A stretch of 64,000 nt of DNA from Marinomonas sp. MED121 (lineage in GTDB: Bacteria > Pseudomonadota > Gammaproteobacteria > Pseudomonadales > Marinomonadaceae), in the NCBI RefSeq assembly GCF_000153025.1, contig NZ_CH672430.1, positions 677,209 to 741,208 on the forward strand, in the 5' to 3' direction. Under the pieces are notes generated by a model, which saw only the letters and a program-made list of their open reading frames with translations, had not been told where the DNA came from and searched no databases. Within the stretch, counting starts at the first letter, position 1; every line of letters starts with the position of its first letter. Made by a program: the position numbers and the translations under genes. Below are positions 11,396-20,635 of this stretch, one piece after another.

Positions 11396-11422
11396 GTTTG
11401 TTTTTTTATAAAAAAAACAAAC
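11396..11422. promoter_or_regulatory. 12-bp perfect inverted repeat upstream of the ABC operon
   Basis: GTTTGTTTTTTT (11396-11407) and AAAAAAACAAAC (11411-11422) flank three bases. There is no T tail on either strand after the arms, so it is unlikely to be a terminator. It is 76 bp before the chosen ABC start. Candidate operator, or a bent or cruciform-prone upstream element. Confidence 0.4.
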
Positions 11423-11497
11423 ACTAGGGGTACAAGATAAGTAAAAAATAAATTAATGTTAAACTTCTTAAAAAAACTAAATCGGTGCTCAGTTTTT

Positions 11498-12565
11498 ATG
11501 TTGCAAATAAAAAATTTAAAAAAACACTTCGAAGATTATCTAGCCACTGATGATATTAGTTTTGAGGCTAAGGAGGGTGAATTCGTCACACTTTTAGGTC
11601 CAAGTGGTTGTGGTAAAACGACTTTGCTTAAAATGATTGGGGGGTTTCATAAGCCGGATTCAGGGGAAATTTGGATCAATAATGAAAGAGTGGATCATCT
11701 AAGACCGGAGAATAGAAGCACGGCCATGTGCTTTCAATCTTATGCTTTGTTTCCACATCTAAGTGTGTCTCATAATATTTGTTTTGGTTTAGCGCAAAAA
11801 AAATTAGCGGCCAATTTACAAAAAGATTATCTAGCAGAAGCATTGCTGCAAGTGGGGCTGGTTCCTCATAAAGATAAATTACCCAGCCAACTTTCTGGTG
11901 GTCAACAACAAAGGGTGGCATTGGCACGGGCGATGGTAATGCGACCTGACGTGATTTTGTTTGATGAGCCTCTATCTAACCTTGATGCAAAATTACGTGA
12001 AAGTGTTCGTTTCGAAATTAAATCGCTACAAAAAAAGCATAAACTCACCACAGTATATGTGACCCATGATCAGGCAGAAGCACTGGCCATGAGTGATAAA
12101 ATTATTGTTTTAAATGCGGGACGAATTGAGCAAGAAGGCTCGCCAGAAAGCATTTATTACCGTCCAAAAAATCGTTTTGTTGCTGATTTTATTGGCGCCG
12201 CCAACATTCATAAAGCCAAGGTAACCAAGCTAGAACAGGCTCATCATTATCAGGTGAGCTGTGAGCTTGGAGATCTGATTGTTGAATCAGAGGAACCGCC
12301 AGTATCTGATTATGTTTATATTTGCTGGCGACCTGAATCAGCCTATCGGGCCCAAGGTGAAGTCGAAAATACCTTTAATATTAAGGTTGAAAATTTAGCT
12401 TTCTTGGGAAATGTGACAGACCTTTTTGGACGTACCCTTGCGATGAACGATGGGGAAAGTGTTCGCATTCAGCTTGATAAACTTTTACATACCCAGGTGG
12501 GAAAAAGTGAAAGCTTTGTAATACCAAAAAATGCGATCCGCTTCTTGGAAGAGGTGGACGAATGA
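11498..12565 (+). CDS. ABC importer ATP-binding subunit (PotA/FbpC type)
   Basis: About 355 aa from MLQIKNLKKHF. The frame extends upstream to an ATG at 11456, but neither start has a strong ribosome site, and the family begins at the later Met. Walker A is GPSGCGKTT, signature LSGGQQQR, Walker B VILFDEPLSNLD, switch His in VTHDQAEA. A C-terminal TOBE-like part of about 110 residues follows. It drives import through the two permeases encoded directly downstream (4-bp overlap with the first). By family the substrate could be a polyamine, ferric ion, phosphonate or other small solute. The neighbouring GDPD suggests a glycerophosphodiester, as inference only. Confidence 0.9.
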   Translation: MLQIKNLKKHFEDYLATDDISFEAKEGEFVTLLGPSGCGKTTLLKMIGGFHKPDSGEIWINNERVDHLRPENRSTAMCFQSYALFPHLSVSHNICFGLAQKKLAANLQKDYLAEALLQVGLVPHKDKLPSQLSGGQQQRVALARAMVMRPDVILFDEPLSNLDAKLRESVRFEIKSLQKKHKLTTVYVTHDQAEALAMSDKIIVLNAGRIEQEGSPESIYYRPKNRFVADFIGAANIHKAKVTKLEQAHHYQVSCELGDLIVESEEPPVSDYVYICWRPESAYRAQGEVENTFNIKVENLAFLGNVTDLFGRTLAMNDGESVRIQLDKLLHTQVGKSESFVIPKNAIRFLEEVDE

Positions 12566-13431
12566 AACTCTGGTTATTACTTTTGCCGGGACTTGGCAGC
12601 ATCGTCTTTTTAATGGGCAGTGCACTTTATACCATCATGATTCAAAGCGTTGGTTTACACACTGAATTGGGCGCAAGTTTGGACTATTGGTCTGATACCT
12701 TGTCTGATCCTATTTTATTTCGTTCGATTGAATATTCTTTAAGAACGTCGGTGCTAGGTAGCTTGGGAGCCGTGATACTGGCTTACCCCATTGCTATGTG
12801 GTTAAGAAAGCCGATTCCAGGTAAAACCGCCATTATTGGCTTATTACGTGCGCCCATGTTTGTACCTGGGCTAGTGGCTGCTTTTTTATTGATCAATGTG
12901 ATCTCATTTCATGGGATATTAAACGAAAGTTTATTGGCTTTAGGGGTGATTGATAAGCCGCTGCGCATTACCAATGATAAATTTGGCTGGAGCGTGGTGA
13001 TGCTTCAAGTCTGGAAAAATACGCCGTTCGCACTGATTCTCTTGTCTTCTTCTATTAATAGTATTCGTTCTGATGTGCTTGATGCGAGTGCCGATCTTGG
13101 GGCTTCTGCTTGGGCGAATTTCTCTCAGGTAGTATTTCCTCTGACGATACCCGCATTACAGGCTGCGCTCATTCTTATCTTTATTGGTGCGCTTGGCGAC
13201 TTTGCTTTTGCCTCCATTGCTGGTTCTAGAAATGTTTACTCTTTGTCTGTACTTATGCATTACACAGCAACCGCTTATTACGAGTGGGAAAAAGCAGCCG
13301 TAATAGGTTTAGTCATCATGGTGTTATCTGGTTTGTCTGCGATCTTAATTACGTTAATGACTCGTCCATTTGCGAATCGAACACGACCTGTTATTAGCGC
13401 GAGTTTTTTGGAGAGATCCCATGAAAAATAA
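12562..13431 (+). CDS. ABC importer permease subunit 1 (PotB/FbpB type)
   Basis: 289 aa with about six membrane helices. The cytoplasmic coupling loop is near ASADLGASAWANFSQVVFPLTIP, matching the EAA motif of binding-protein-dependent permeases. Its ATG overlaps the ATPase stop by 4 bp, and its 3' end overlaps the second permease by 11 bp, so the three genes form one tight translational unit. N-terminal residues LWLLLLPGLGSIVFLMGSAL form the first helix. Confidence 0.9.
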   Translation: MKLWLLLLPGLGSIVFLMGSALYTIMIQSVGLHTELGASLDYWSDTLSDPILFRSIEYSLRTSVLGSLGAVILAYPIAMWLRKPIPGKTAIIGLLRAPMFVPGLVAAFLLINVISFHGILNESLLALGVIDKPLRITNDKFGWSVVMLQVWKNTPFALILLSSSINSIRSDVLDASADLGASAWANFSQVVFPLTIPALQAALILIFIGALGDFAFASIAGSRNVYSLSVLMHYTATAYYEWEKAAVIGLVIMVLSGLSAILITLMTRPFANRTRPVISASFLERSHEK

Positions 13432-14251
13432 TAATAAATTGATACTGATTATCTCCCTGAGTTTTTTTGCCTTAGTTAATTTTATTTGGCTGGTGGTGCC
13501 TTTCTTCATGGCGGTTTTATGGTCACTTGTTGACCCTTCTCATCCATGGAGCTTCCCCGATATTTTTCCAAGGGTGTTGTCTTTTAATCGTTGGATTGAA
13601 GTTTGGCAAACGACTTCTCTACCAGAAGCCATGTTTAACAGCTATAGCCTAGCACCAGCGGTAGCGCTTTTAACTGTCACCTTGGCCGCACCAACGGCTT
13701 ACGCTTTTGGACGTCTTGAATTCAGGGGCAAGCAGGTGGCTGAATTAATTACGCTTTTACCTATGGTCATGCCGACCATGATTTTGGCGATTTTCTTTAG
13801 TTCTTTGTTGTTAGATTTAGGCTTTTCTGAGCCTTATTTCAGCATAGTGGTGGCACATACCGTATTGGCATTGCCTTATGCAATTCGAATCATGAGTGCT
13901 GGATTTAAAGCCGTGCCGCAAGATGTGATTGATGCCTGTGCGGATATGGGGGCTTCTAGAATAACCACTTTTAGGCATGCTTTTTTACCTATGTTGAAGC
14001 CAAGTATATTGGCCTCTTTGATTTTTTGTTTAGTGATCAGTATTGAAGAATTCAACATGTCTTATGTTTTGGGGGCGCCTGATTTTATTACTGTGCCCAC
14101 TATCTTGTACTCCTTTTTAGGCTACTCCTTTGTGCGACCTGATGCGGCTGTTGTGTCACTGTTTTTAGTGATTCCAAACGTTATCTTGATGCTGGTGATT
14201 GAGCGTCTACTCAAGGGGAACTATTTATCACAATCAACTGGCAAAGCCTAA
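13421..14251 (+). CDS. ABC importer permease subunit 2 (PotC type)
   Basis: 276 aa from MKNNNKLILIISLS, chosen because GGAGAG sits just upstream; the frame is open further back. It has about six helices and an EAA-type loop (ACADMGASRITTFRHAFLPMLKPS). It pairs with the preceding permease. A 114-bp gap without a clear terminator leads to the binding-protein gene. Confidence 0.9.
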   Translation: MKNNNKLILIISLSFFALVNFIWLVVPFFMAVLWSLVDPSHPWSFPDIFPRVLSFNRWIEVWQTTSLPEAMFNSYSLAPAVALLTVTLAAPTAYAFGRLEFRGKQVAELITLLPMVMPTMILAIFFSSLLLDLGFSEPYFSIVVAHTVLALPYAIRIMSAGFKAVPQDVIDACADMGASRITTFRHAFLPMLKPSILASLIFCLVISIEEFNMSYVLGAPDFITVPTILYSFLGYSFVRPDAAVVSLFLVIPNVILMLVIERLLKGNYLSQSTGKA

Positions 14252-14365
14252 AAGGAGGCGCCAAACACAGCTGAACCAAATGCGTTTAAGGAATGAGAGT
14301 AAGCAAGGGATGCTTTGATCTTTTTAGGTGATATTTAAAACACTATTTTGTATAAGAGGTTAATT

Positions 14366-15472
14366 ATGTTGGTTAAGAAAGTGCTGAAAACATCCTTGTT
14401 ATCTTTAGCGGCAGTGATAGCAACATCGGCATTTGCCTATGATGTGACGAAAATGAGTTGGACCGAAATCCAGACTCAAGCCAAAAAAGAAGGCAAGGTC
14501 AATTTCGCTGTTTGGTACTTACAGCCAGGTTGGCGTGAATTTGTGAAAGAGTTTGAATCAGAGTATGGCATCAAGGTGCGTATCCCTGAAGGTACGTTAG
14601 ATGGTAATCGTAATAAGCTCATTGCTGAGAGTAAACAAAAGCAAGGTAAGATGGATCTGGTGGCGATTGGTGCGGCAAATGTGCAGCTTTTAAATCTAGA
14701 GAAAACCTTGATGCCTTTAAATAAATTACCTGATTATGCGCAGCTTAAAACCGTCAGTGAAGGATTTGATTCAAAGGGCTATGCGGTGACGTTTTGGGGA
14801 AATCAGTCTGGTATTGCTTATGACCCAAGTCGTATAGATGAAGCGGAATTGCCACAAACGTTTGAGCAACTTTCTCACTATATTAACTCACACCCAAAAG
14901 AGTTTGGCGTGAATGATCCTAATGGTGGTGGTTCGGGTGGTCGTTTTATTGAAGCGGCATTACGCAATTTTTCTATAAAATTTGAAGGTGAAACCTTAGA
15001 TCAAGATAGCCCTCAATGGAAAAATACTTGGAACTGGTTCAATCAATATAAAGATGAAATCACCATTACAGGTTCAAATGCGGACAGTATTACCCGTATC
15101 AATGATGGCGAGTTGGTGTTGGCGCCTGCTTGGGAAGACCATTTAGCAGGTTTACAAAAACGTGGCGCTATTACGGATAGGCTGAAATTCTATATCCCAG
15201 TGTTTGGTATGTCTGGTGGAGCCAACTTTGTCACTATCGCTAAAAATGCTAAAAACCCAGCTGCCGCTTTAGTGTTTTTAGACTGGTTAACCAGTGCTGA
15301 TACTCAAACCAAACTAAATGCAAAATTTGGTGTGGCACCGCAACATCCTGATGCTGATGATAGCGCGGCTTTGGTATCTCAAAATATGCGTCAGTACTCA
15401 ACCACACCGTTAAATGTGTTTTATGAAAAAGAAATAAAAAAACAATTCGTGCAAAAAGTACTTATGTATTAA
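14366..15472 (+). CDS. ABC importer periplasmic solute-binding protein
   Basis: 368 aa. Start ATG at 14366 with AAGAGG six bases upstream; an in-frame TTG at 14348 is rejected. Sec signal MLVKKVLKTSLLSLAAVIATSAFA, then YDVTKMSWTEIQ. It is a two-lobed cluster D type (PotD/FbpA-like) binding protein. A glycine-rich ligand loop (NDPNGGGSGGRFIEAAL) is similar to that of YnjB-like proteins, as I recall. Last gene of the operon, followed by a strong terminator. The ligand is not deducible; with a GDPD encoded next door a phosphodiester is possible. Confidence 0.85.
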   Translation: MLVKKVLKTSLLSLAAVIATSAFAYDVTKMSWTEIQTQAKKEGKVNFAVWYLQPGWREFVKEFESEYGIKVRIPEGTLDGNRNKLIAESKQKQGKMDLVAIGAANVQLLNLEKTLMPLNKLPDYAQLKTVSEGFDSKGYAVTFWGNQSGIAYDPSRIDEAELPQTFEQLSHYINSHPKEFGVNDPNGGGSGGRFIEAALRNFSIKFEGETLDQDSPQWKNTWNWFNQYKDEITITGSNADSITRINDGELVLAPAWEDHLAGLQKRGAITDRLKFYIPVFGMSGGANFVTIAKNAKNPAAALVFLDWLTSADTQTKLNAKFGVAPQHPDADDSAALVSQNMRQYSTTPLNVFYEKEIKKQFVQKVLMY

Positions 15473-15506
15473 TAATGCCGTTATTCATGAAAGTATCTAT
15501 TTTGTT

Positions 15507-15535
15507 AAGGGTTAGCTAAAGCTAACCCTTTTTTA
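15507..15535 (+). terminator. Terminator of the ABC operon
   Basis: Perfect 10-bp stem AAGGGTTAGC/GCTAACCCTT (15507-15516, 15521-15530) with TAAA loop, continuing into a T run. Confidence 0.9.
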
Positions 15536-15633
15536 TTGTAAAAAAGCCTTAACTTGCTTGCTCTCATAGGAGAGACTTTTATACTTAGTAGAAACTGAAT
15601 GCATCTAAAATAAGTGGGCTTAAAAGGCATAGA

Positions 15634-16437
15634 ATGACAAATTTGAGGCAGTTAATACTGGGGTTACTCTTTTTTCTTTTAAGTGGTGTCACATTTGCGG
15701 CAGATAAAAACCCTGTTGCATTAACCAGCATTCATTACCCCCCTTATTTTGGTGAAAAAATGCCCCTTGGTGGGGTGATGACGGATTTAATTCGGGCGGC
15801 TTTTAAGCAATCAGATTTTGAATTAAACGTCAGTTTTCTTCCCTTTTCAAATGCAATTGCTAAGGCTAAAGAGGGGAAAGAACATGATGGTATGTTTACG
15901 CTTTGGTATAATAGTGAAAGGTCTCAATGGGCTTATTTCTCTGACCCTATTTTGCCAAATGTTGTGGGCTTGTTTAAGCACAGAGATACTGAGCTACCCG
16001 CTTACTGGAATATGAAGTACCTCAAAGCCAGTTCAAAAACCTTAGGGGTTGTAAAAGGCTATGAAAATCCCGATGAAATTAATGAATCTGGATTAGTTAA
16101 AGTTCCTGCAAAATCTGATTTATATAACCTCAAAGCCTTGTTTGATAAAGAGGTAGATTTTATTGTGATTGATAAAATGGTGGCAGACTATTTAATTCAT
16201 CACTACTTTCCAGGCCAAGAAGACATATTCGTTTGGTTAGACCCGCCTTTAGAATATCGTATGCAATACATTGTGATTACGAAAAACGCCCCGAATGCTG
16301 AACAAAAAATGTCGGCTTTTAATCATGGTCTTAAACAGATCCGCTCAAATGGTACCTATGATAAAATCATGCAAAAGCATGGTTTTGATTGGTTAATTGA
16401 AGATCAAAATAACTGGCTTCATTACCTTCCTAATTAA
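15634..16437 (+). CDS. Periplasmic amino-acid-type solute-binding protein (SBP_bac_3)
   Basis: 267 aa with signal MTNLRQLILGLLFFLLSGVTFAA. The mature part follows the family-3 binding protein pattern: YPPYFGEKMPLGGVMTDLIRAAFK, then LPFSNAIAKAKEGKEHDGMFTLWYNSERSQWAYFSDPI, a C-lobe with LYNLKALFDKEVDFIVIDKMVADYLI, and a final helix YDKIMQKHGFDW. No permease or ATPase lies beside it, so it is an orphan binding protein: a shared subunit, a sensor partner, or a free scavenger. AAGG precedes the ATG. Single gene. Confidence 0.82.
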   Translation: MTNLRQLILGLLFFLLSGVTFAADKNPVALTSIHYPPYFGEKMPLGGVMTDLIRAAFKQSDFELNVSFLPFSNAIAKAKEGKEHDGMFTLWYNSERSQWAYFSDPILPNVVGLFKHRDTELPAYWNMKYLKASSKTLGVVKGYENPDEINESGLVKVPAKSDLYNLKALFDKEVDFIVIDKMVADYLIHHYFPGQEDIFVWLDPPLEYRMQYIVITKNAPNAEQKMSAFNHGLKQIRSNGTYDKIMQKHGFDWLIEDQNNWLHYLPN

Positions 16438-16469
16438 AGATCTTTAGTGGATAACTTGAAAAACACACT

Positions 16470-16490
16470 TACCTGACGTAAGGTAGGTTT
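16470..16490 (+). promoter_or_regulatory. TetR operator copy 1, overlapping the ribosome site of the TetR gene
   Basis: ACCTGACGTAAGGTAGGTTT ends directly before the ATG at 16491. The core CCTGACGTAAGG is a near-perfect palindrome. The AAGG/AGG bases also serve as the ribosome site, so a bound repressor would block its own gene. An inverted identical copy is at 17094-17114. Confidence 0.8.
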
Positions 16491-17075
16491 ATGAGTTTAA
16501 CTAAAGATACAAGAACATCCATACTTGATGCTGCCCAAGACTTGGTTCAGCGCCAATCTATTAGTGGCGTTAGTTTTCAAGAATTGGCTAAACGTACTGG
16601 CATTAAAAAAGGCAGTATGTATTACCATTTCGAGTCAAAGGATGACCTCACCCTTGCCCTGTTAGAGCGAGCAACAATTGAGTTGCGCGAAAGCTTTGAG
16701 CGTGGGGAGGGGAAAACACCAAAACAACGTCTTGCTTATTATTTTAATATTTATCGCCTTTATGTGATTCCCAGTGAGAAGCTATGCCCAGGTGGTGCTT
16801 TTGCTGGCGAATGGGATAAGTTGTCTGAGCCAGTGCAAGAGCAGGTTAAAAGGTTGTTGATGGCTCAATCGAAAGGTTTAAAAAGCGTCATCGCAGCTGG
16901 GGTTGAGACAGGTGACTTTAATGATCAGGGGCAAAGTCTTGATGAGTTAACCCAGTGGATAGTTTCTTGTATTCAGGGGTCATTATTGGTGTGTCGTATT
17001 TATGATTCTAAGCAGTCTTTTGAAAGTGCGGTAAAAGTGATTAATTCTTATTTGATGCCTAGTGGTCATTATTAG
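16491..17075 (+). CDS. TetR/AcrR family transcriptional repressor
   Basis: 194 aa. The N-terminal HTH is clear: SILDAAQDLVQRQSISGVSFQ, ELAKRTGIKKGSMYYHFESK, DDLTLALLERA. The C-terminal helical ligand domain (LCPGGAFAGEWDKLSEPVQEQV, WIVSCIQGSLLVCRI) is like LmrA/YxaF-type regulators of efflux and hydrolase genes. A 20-bp operator stands before this gene and, inverted, before the hydrolase gene downstream, so it is very likely autoregulated and the direct repressor of that gene. The inducing ligand is unknown, perhaps a lipophilic ester. Confidence 0.9.
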   Translation: MSLTKDTRTSILDAAQDLVQRQSISGVSFQELAKRTGIKKGSMYYHFESKDDLTLALLERATIELRESFERGEGKTPKQRLAYYFNIYRLYVIPSEKLCPGGAFAGEWDKLSEPVQEQVKRLLMAQSKGLKSVIAAGVETGDFNDQGQSLDELTQWIVSCIQGSLLVCRIYDSKQSFESAVKVINSYLMPSGHY

Positions 17076-17093
17076 GCAAAAAAATTTATCTAA

Positions 17094-17114
17094 AAACCTA
17101 CCTTACGTCAGGTA
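17094..17114 (-). promoter_or_regulatory. TetR operator copy 2, in the hydrolase promoter region
   Basis: Exact reverse complement of the 20-bp operator at 16471-16490 (plus strand AAACCTACCTTACGTCAGGT), with one further shared flanking base. It lies between the TetR gene and the hydrolase gene, about 36 bp before the hydrolase ATG. Confidence 0.82.
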
Positions 17115-17149
17115 TAAAAATATTAAAAGATCGAGAGATAGGGGTTAAA

Positions 17150-18019
17150 ATGAACATAGCATTTGCTTTTTTTCGATTAAAAAATCAGTTAAATAGCTTT
17201 TTTGCATCGACTCGAACCGCTCACAAAATGGCTGATGCCTTTTTGCAGCCAAAACGCTCTGAAATGAAAGATTGGGAGCTAAAGGCTGAACTAAAAGGGG
17301 AAAGATTTAGCCTGAGTGATGAGGTAAGTGCTATTCGCTGGCGCAGTGATGCCGAGGAAATTAAGGGACAAATTCTTTTAGTGCATGGCTGGGAAAGTCG
17401 GGCAACTCATTTATATGGTTTTGCAGAGGTTCTACTGGCGCAAGGCTATCATCTTATTGCATTGGATATGCCTGGCCATGGACGCTCTCCAGGTAGGACA
17501 TCAAATGCTCATCAATTTGCCCAAACCTTGTTACTCGCTGAACAAAAGCTGGGTGAATTTAACGTGATTATAGGTCACTCAATGGGCGCCTCAGCGGTGT
17601 CTATTGCTGTCGGGAATGGTTTGTCTCCAAGTAAAATGGTTTTAATCTCGGGTCCCTCTTCCATTGAAAACTCAATTAGGCACTTCACTCACATCATAGG
17701 CTTTAATAAGCGAACCAGTGACCACTTCATCGGCCGAATAGCACACTATGTGGGTGTTCCGTTTCATCAACTTGATTCAACTAACCTGCTCAAAGAATGT
17801 GATATCCCCACCTTGTTAATTCATGATGAGTCAGATAAAGAGGTGCTGCCAAGTGAATCGCATAGGCTTAATAACGTTCTTTTGAATGCCTATTTAATGA
17901 CAACTCAAGGCTATGGACATCGAAAGATATTAAAGGCTCAACCTGTGCTTAAGGCGATAGCCGAATTTGTTGCCAATGAATCGGCATTTTTGTCTGTGGG
18001 AAAGCAAAAGCCATCATAG
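17150..18019 (+). CDS. Alpha/beta hydrolase (serine hydrolase)
   Basis: 289 aa, no signal peptide, likely cytosolic. Alpha/beta-hydrolase core: oxyanion region LLVHGWESRATH, LIALDMPGHGRSPG, nucleophile elbow GHSMGAS, the acid in LLIHDESDKEVLP, and catalytic His in GYGHRKIL. This resembles esterase, monoacylglycerol lipase or C-C hydrolase families; the substrate cannot be given. AGGGG precedes the ATG. Expression is expected to be controlled by the neighbouring TetR repressor through the operator at 17094-17114. Strong terminator follows. Confidence 0.88.
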   Translation: MNIAFAFFRLKNQLNSFFASTRTAHKMADAFLQPKRSEMKDWELKAELKGERFSLSDEVSAIRWRSDAEEIKGQILLVHGWESRATHLYGFAEVLLAQGYHLIALDMPGHGRSPGRTSNAHQFAQTLLLAEQKLGEFNVIIGHSMGASAVSIAVGNGLSPSKMVLISGPSSIENSIRHFTHIIGFNKRTSDHFIGRIAHYVGVPFHQLDSTNLLKECDIPTLLIHDESDKEVLPSESHRLNNVLLNAYLMTTQGYGHRKILKAQPVLKAIAEFVANESAFLSVGKQKPS

Positions 18020-18073
18020 TTTAGGCTGTTTTGAGAATACCATTAAGTCTGTCAGCTTAAATGGTACCTTTGA

Positions 18074-18106
18074 CCAGCTACCCTTTGGGTAGCTGGTTTT
18101 TTTTTT
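18074..18106 (+). terminator. Terminator of the hydrolase gene
   Basis: Perfect 10-bp stem CCAGCTACCC/GGGTAGCTGG (18074-18083, 18087-18096), TTT loop and ten T. Confidence 0.93.
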
Positions 18107-18180
18107 GTACTTTTTCAAAAAGGGATGCTGAAGGTTCTTGAGGTAGCTAATTAAACATTGCTCTCTGAGTCTCTAGCTTC

Positions 18181-19614
18181 TTAAGCTCTAGATGGCTGGA
18201 TCTTGCTGACATGAGGGGGTTTTCTTAGATCCAGATATAACATGGGGGCAACGATCATAAAGAGCACAATATTTGAGATTGGCATGGCAAGCCATACGCC
18301 TTCTAGCCCTAGCCATTTGGGTAAAATATATAAGAAAGGCAGTTGTATAAACATATTTGCCAATGCAATTGATAGGGATTTAGCAGCTTGATTGACACTG
18401 GTGAAATAGATAGAAGCCAGCATAATAAAGCCATCAAGTGCCAAGGCAAAAAGGTGTAGCTGAATACCTTGAATAGTGGCTTGGGTGAGGGCTTGGTCAT
18501 CATGATTAAAGAGTTGAATGAGTTCGTGAGGGAAGAGGTTTAATAACAGCGTCCAACCAAGTCCTGCCACTAGAGTGACCTTAATGGAAAGCATGACTAG
18601 GGCTTGAATATCACTTTGCCTTTTGCCTCCAAAGAAGTAACTAATGGGCGGCTGAGATCCATCAGCAATACCTTCTGCAACAAAGTAATACAGTACCATT
18701 AGGTAGCCTACAATGGCATAAGCCCCAACGGTAAGTGCATTGCCATATTCCATAAATAAGGCGTTATGAAGGCCCACCATCACACTGGTATATACATAAA
18801 TGATGAGGCTCGAAGCCCCTAATGCGATTATCTTTTTAGCCAAAGAAACATCAAAAATAAGAGAGAAATCTTTAGATTTACTTTGAGTCTTTATCTTGGA
18901 TTCACTTGCTAATTGAAAAGGCTTTGTTGAATAGCGGCTGAAAAAGTAACAAAGGCCCAAGAGACAGACAATACATTGTGCAATGAGTGTCGCCATCGCT
19001 GCGCCAGCTAAGCCTAGGTTAAAATAATCAATAAAGAGATAATCAAATACAATATTGAGCAAGGCGCCCAGCCCCATTAAAGCGGTGGCAATCATAGGGC
19101 TATTATCATTTCGAATCAGCAAAGGGAGGGCGGCGGCCAAAATGCTAAGTACGCCGCCGATACTAAACCAATCGAGATACGCTTTGGCCAGAATAATGCC
19201 TTCTGGTGTTCCTGATTGGAGCGCTAATAAACGCTCACCAAATAAGCTTAATGCAAAGGACGAAACAAGACCGAGCGCCAGTATCACATAAAAGCTGGTG
19301 ATTAAAAGCTTTGCGCTAAAGTTGGATTTACTTTGAGGGGCTTGGTTTAGTTCTGATTCACCTTGATGGATCGATAAGAGGCTGCCTGCGCCTATCCCGA
19401 CCATGATGCCAAAGCCCACCAAAAAAAAGATAATTGGCCAGGCCATGTTAATTGCCGCCAGACCGCTATAACCAATGACCTTACCGATGAAAATCCCATC
19501 AACCACCTGATAAAGGCCGTTTACTAGCATGGCTGTGATGGCGGGTAAGCTATAACGCCAAAAAGTGCTGCGTATGTATTTGGCCTGTGGTTGTTTGATG
19601 TGTGATCTGCTCAT
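18181..19614 (-). CDS. MATE family multidrug efflux transporter
   Basis: 477 aa with about twelve membrane helices in two halves. Family marks are FWRYSLPAITAMLVNGLYQVVDGIFIGKVIG at the start and VVDGIFIG/PIIFFLVGFGIMVGIGAGSL. Its closest style is the MepA-like branch. It would export cationic drugs or metabolites in exchange for Na+ or H+. It is divergent from a LysR gene starting 120 bp away, which may control it. No clear ribosome site before the ATG. Confidence 0.9.
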   Translation of the reverse strand: MSRSHIKQPQAKYIRSTFWRYSLPAITAMLVNGLYQVVDGIFIGKVIGYSGLAAINMAWPIIFFLVGFGIMVGIGAGSLLSIHQGESELNQAPQSKSNFSAKLLITSFYVILALGLVSSFALSLFGERLLALQSGTPEGIILAKAYLDWFSIGGVLSILAAALPLLIRNDNSPMIATALMGLGALLNIVFDYLFIDYFNLGLAGAAMATLIAQCIVCLLGLCYFFSRYSTKPFQLASESKIKTQSKSKDFSLIFDVSLAKKIIALGASSLIIYVYTSVMVGLHNALFMEYGNALTVGAYAIVGYLMVLYYFVAEGIADGSQPPISYFFGGKRQSDIQALVMLSIKVTLVAGLGWTLLLNLFPHELIQLFNHDDQALTQATIQGIQLHLFALALDGFIMLASIYFTSVNQAAKSLSIALANMFIQLPFLYILPKWLGLEGVWLAMPISNIVLFMIVAPMLYLDLRKPPHVSKIQPSRA

Positions 19615-19734
19615 GGGAATAACTGTCTGTATCAGAGAAAATATTCACATGAGGATATCCTTATAATAAGATCGGTGTAAGTTAGTTGGTATCTGTTTTA
19701 GAGATAGTGGGATTGTATCAATCGGATGGCATTT

Positions 19735-20619
19735 ATGAATTGGACATTAGATGAATTAACCGCGTTTGTTTATTCGGTTAAGTTAGGCTCTTTTTCGGCG
19801 GCGGCACGAAAAATGGGAAAGGTGCAATCTCGTATTAGTACTGCCATAGCCAATCTGGAAGCCGATCTCGGCTTTGAGTTGTTTGATCGGAGCGCAAAAT
19901 TACCTATTTTGACCAAAGATGGTGAGCAAATGTTTATCGAAGCGCAAGCCGTGCTTGCTCAATGTCAGCGCCTTGAAGCGAGGGCGAGGACAGTGACAAT
20001 TGGTGAGGAATTAACCCTTAAAGTTGCCTTGGATGAGGCGGTTCCTAATACCGCTTTTGAGGTCATGTTTGAGCGATTAGCCGATCAATTTCCATTACTA
20101 AAGTTGACCATCATAAATGGTTCACAAGAAGACATTGCGTTATGGGTTGAGCAAGGCATTGCTGATATCGGGATCATGTTTTACATCAGTACCTTAGCTG
20201 ACTCACTTGAATTTATGTCGATCGGACATTTTCGGCATAGTTTGGTGGTGAGTGCAGAGCATCCACTTGCTAAATTTGAAGCCCCTACCATTGATCAATT
20301 AGCGCAATATAGACAAATAATCATCTGTGATAGGAAGGGCCAAACCCAAGAGCCGCCATTGTCTGCAAACCATTGGCAGATAGACAGTTATTATTATATT
20401 TCTATGATGGTAATGAGAGGTGTCGGTTGGGCTCTGATTCCTGAGCATGTGGCAAAATCTGATTGGGTATTAGAGGAGCTGGTGGTGCTTTCGAGTGAAT
20501 GTATTCCTTCTCCTTTGATGGTGGAGATAGGTGTGGTGAACCGCCGAGATAAGGCGATTGGCCCTGTGATGACTTGGTTGTTTGAGGCGTTAGATTCTTT
20601 ATTAGAAGAGGTAAAATAG
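19735..20619 (+). CDS. LysR family transcriptional regulator
   Basis: 294 aa from MNWTLDELTAFVYSVKLGSF; an ATG three codons earlier is also possible. HTH at about 3-60 (FSAAARKMGKVQSRISTAIANLEADLG, ELFDRSAKLPILTKDG), followed by a substrate-binding domain of usual length (DIGIMFYISTL, RGVGWALIPEHV). Divergent from the MATE exporter gene, its likely target. Ends in a bidirectional terminator. Confidence 0.9.
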   Translation: MNWTLDELTAFVYSVKLGSFSAAARKMGKVQSRISTAIANLEADLGFELFDRSAKLPILTKDGEQMFIEAQAVLAQCQRLEARARTVTIGEELTLKVALDEAVPNTAFEVMFERLADQFPLLKLTIINGSQEDIALWVEQGIADIGIMFYISTLADSLEFMSIGHFRHSLVVSAEHPLAKFEAPTIDQLAQYRQIIICDRKGQTQEPPLSANHWQIDSYYYISMMVMRGVGWALIPEHVAKSDWVLEELVVLSSECIPSPLMVEIGVVNRRDKAIGPVMTWLFEALDSLLEEVK

Positions 20620-20635
20620 TCGCTTTAAAAAATGA

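Noticed and set aside
15634..16437. Orphan binding protein as fourth component of the upstream ABC operon
   Set aside because: A strong terminator lies between, and it belongs to a different binding-protein family.
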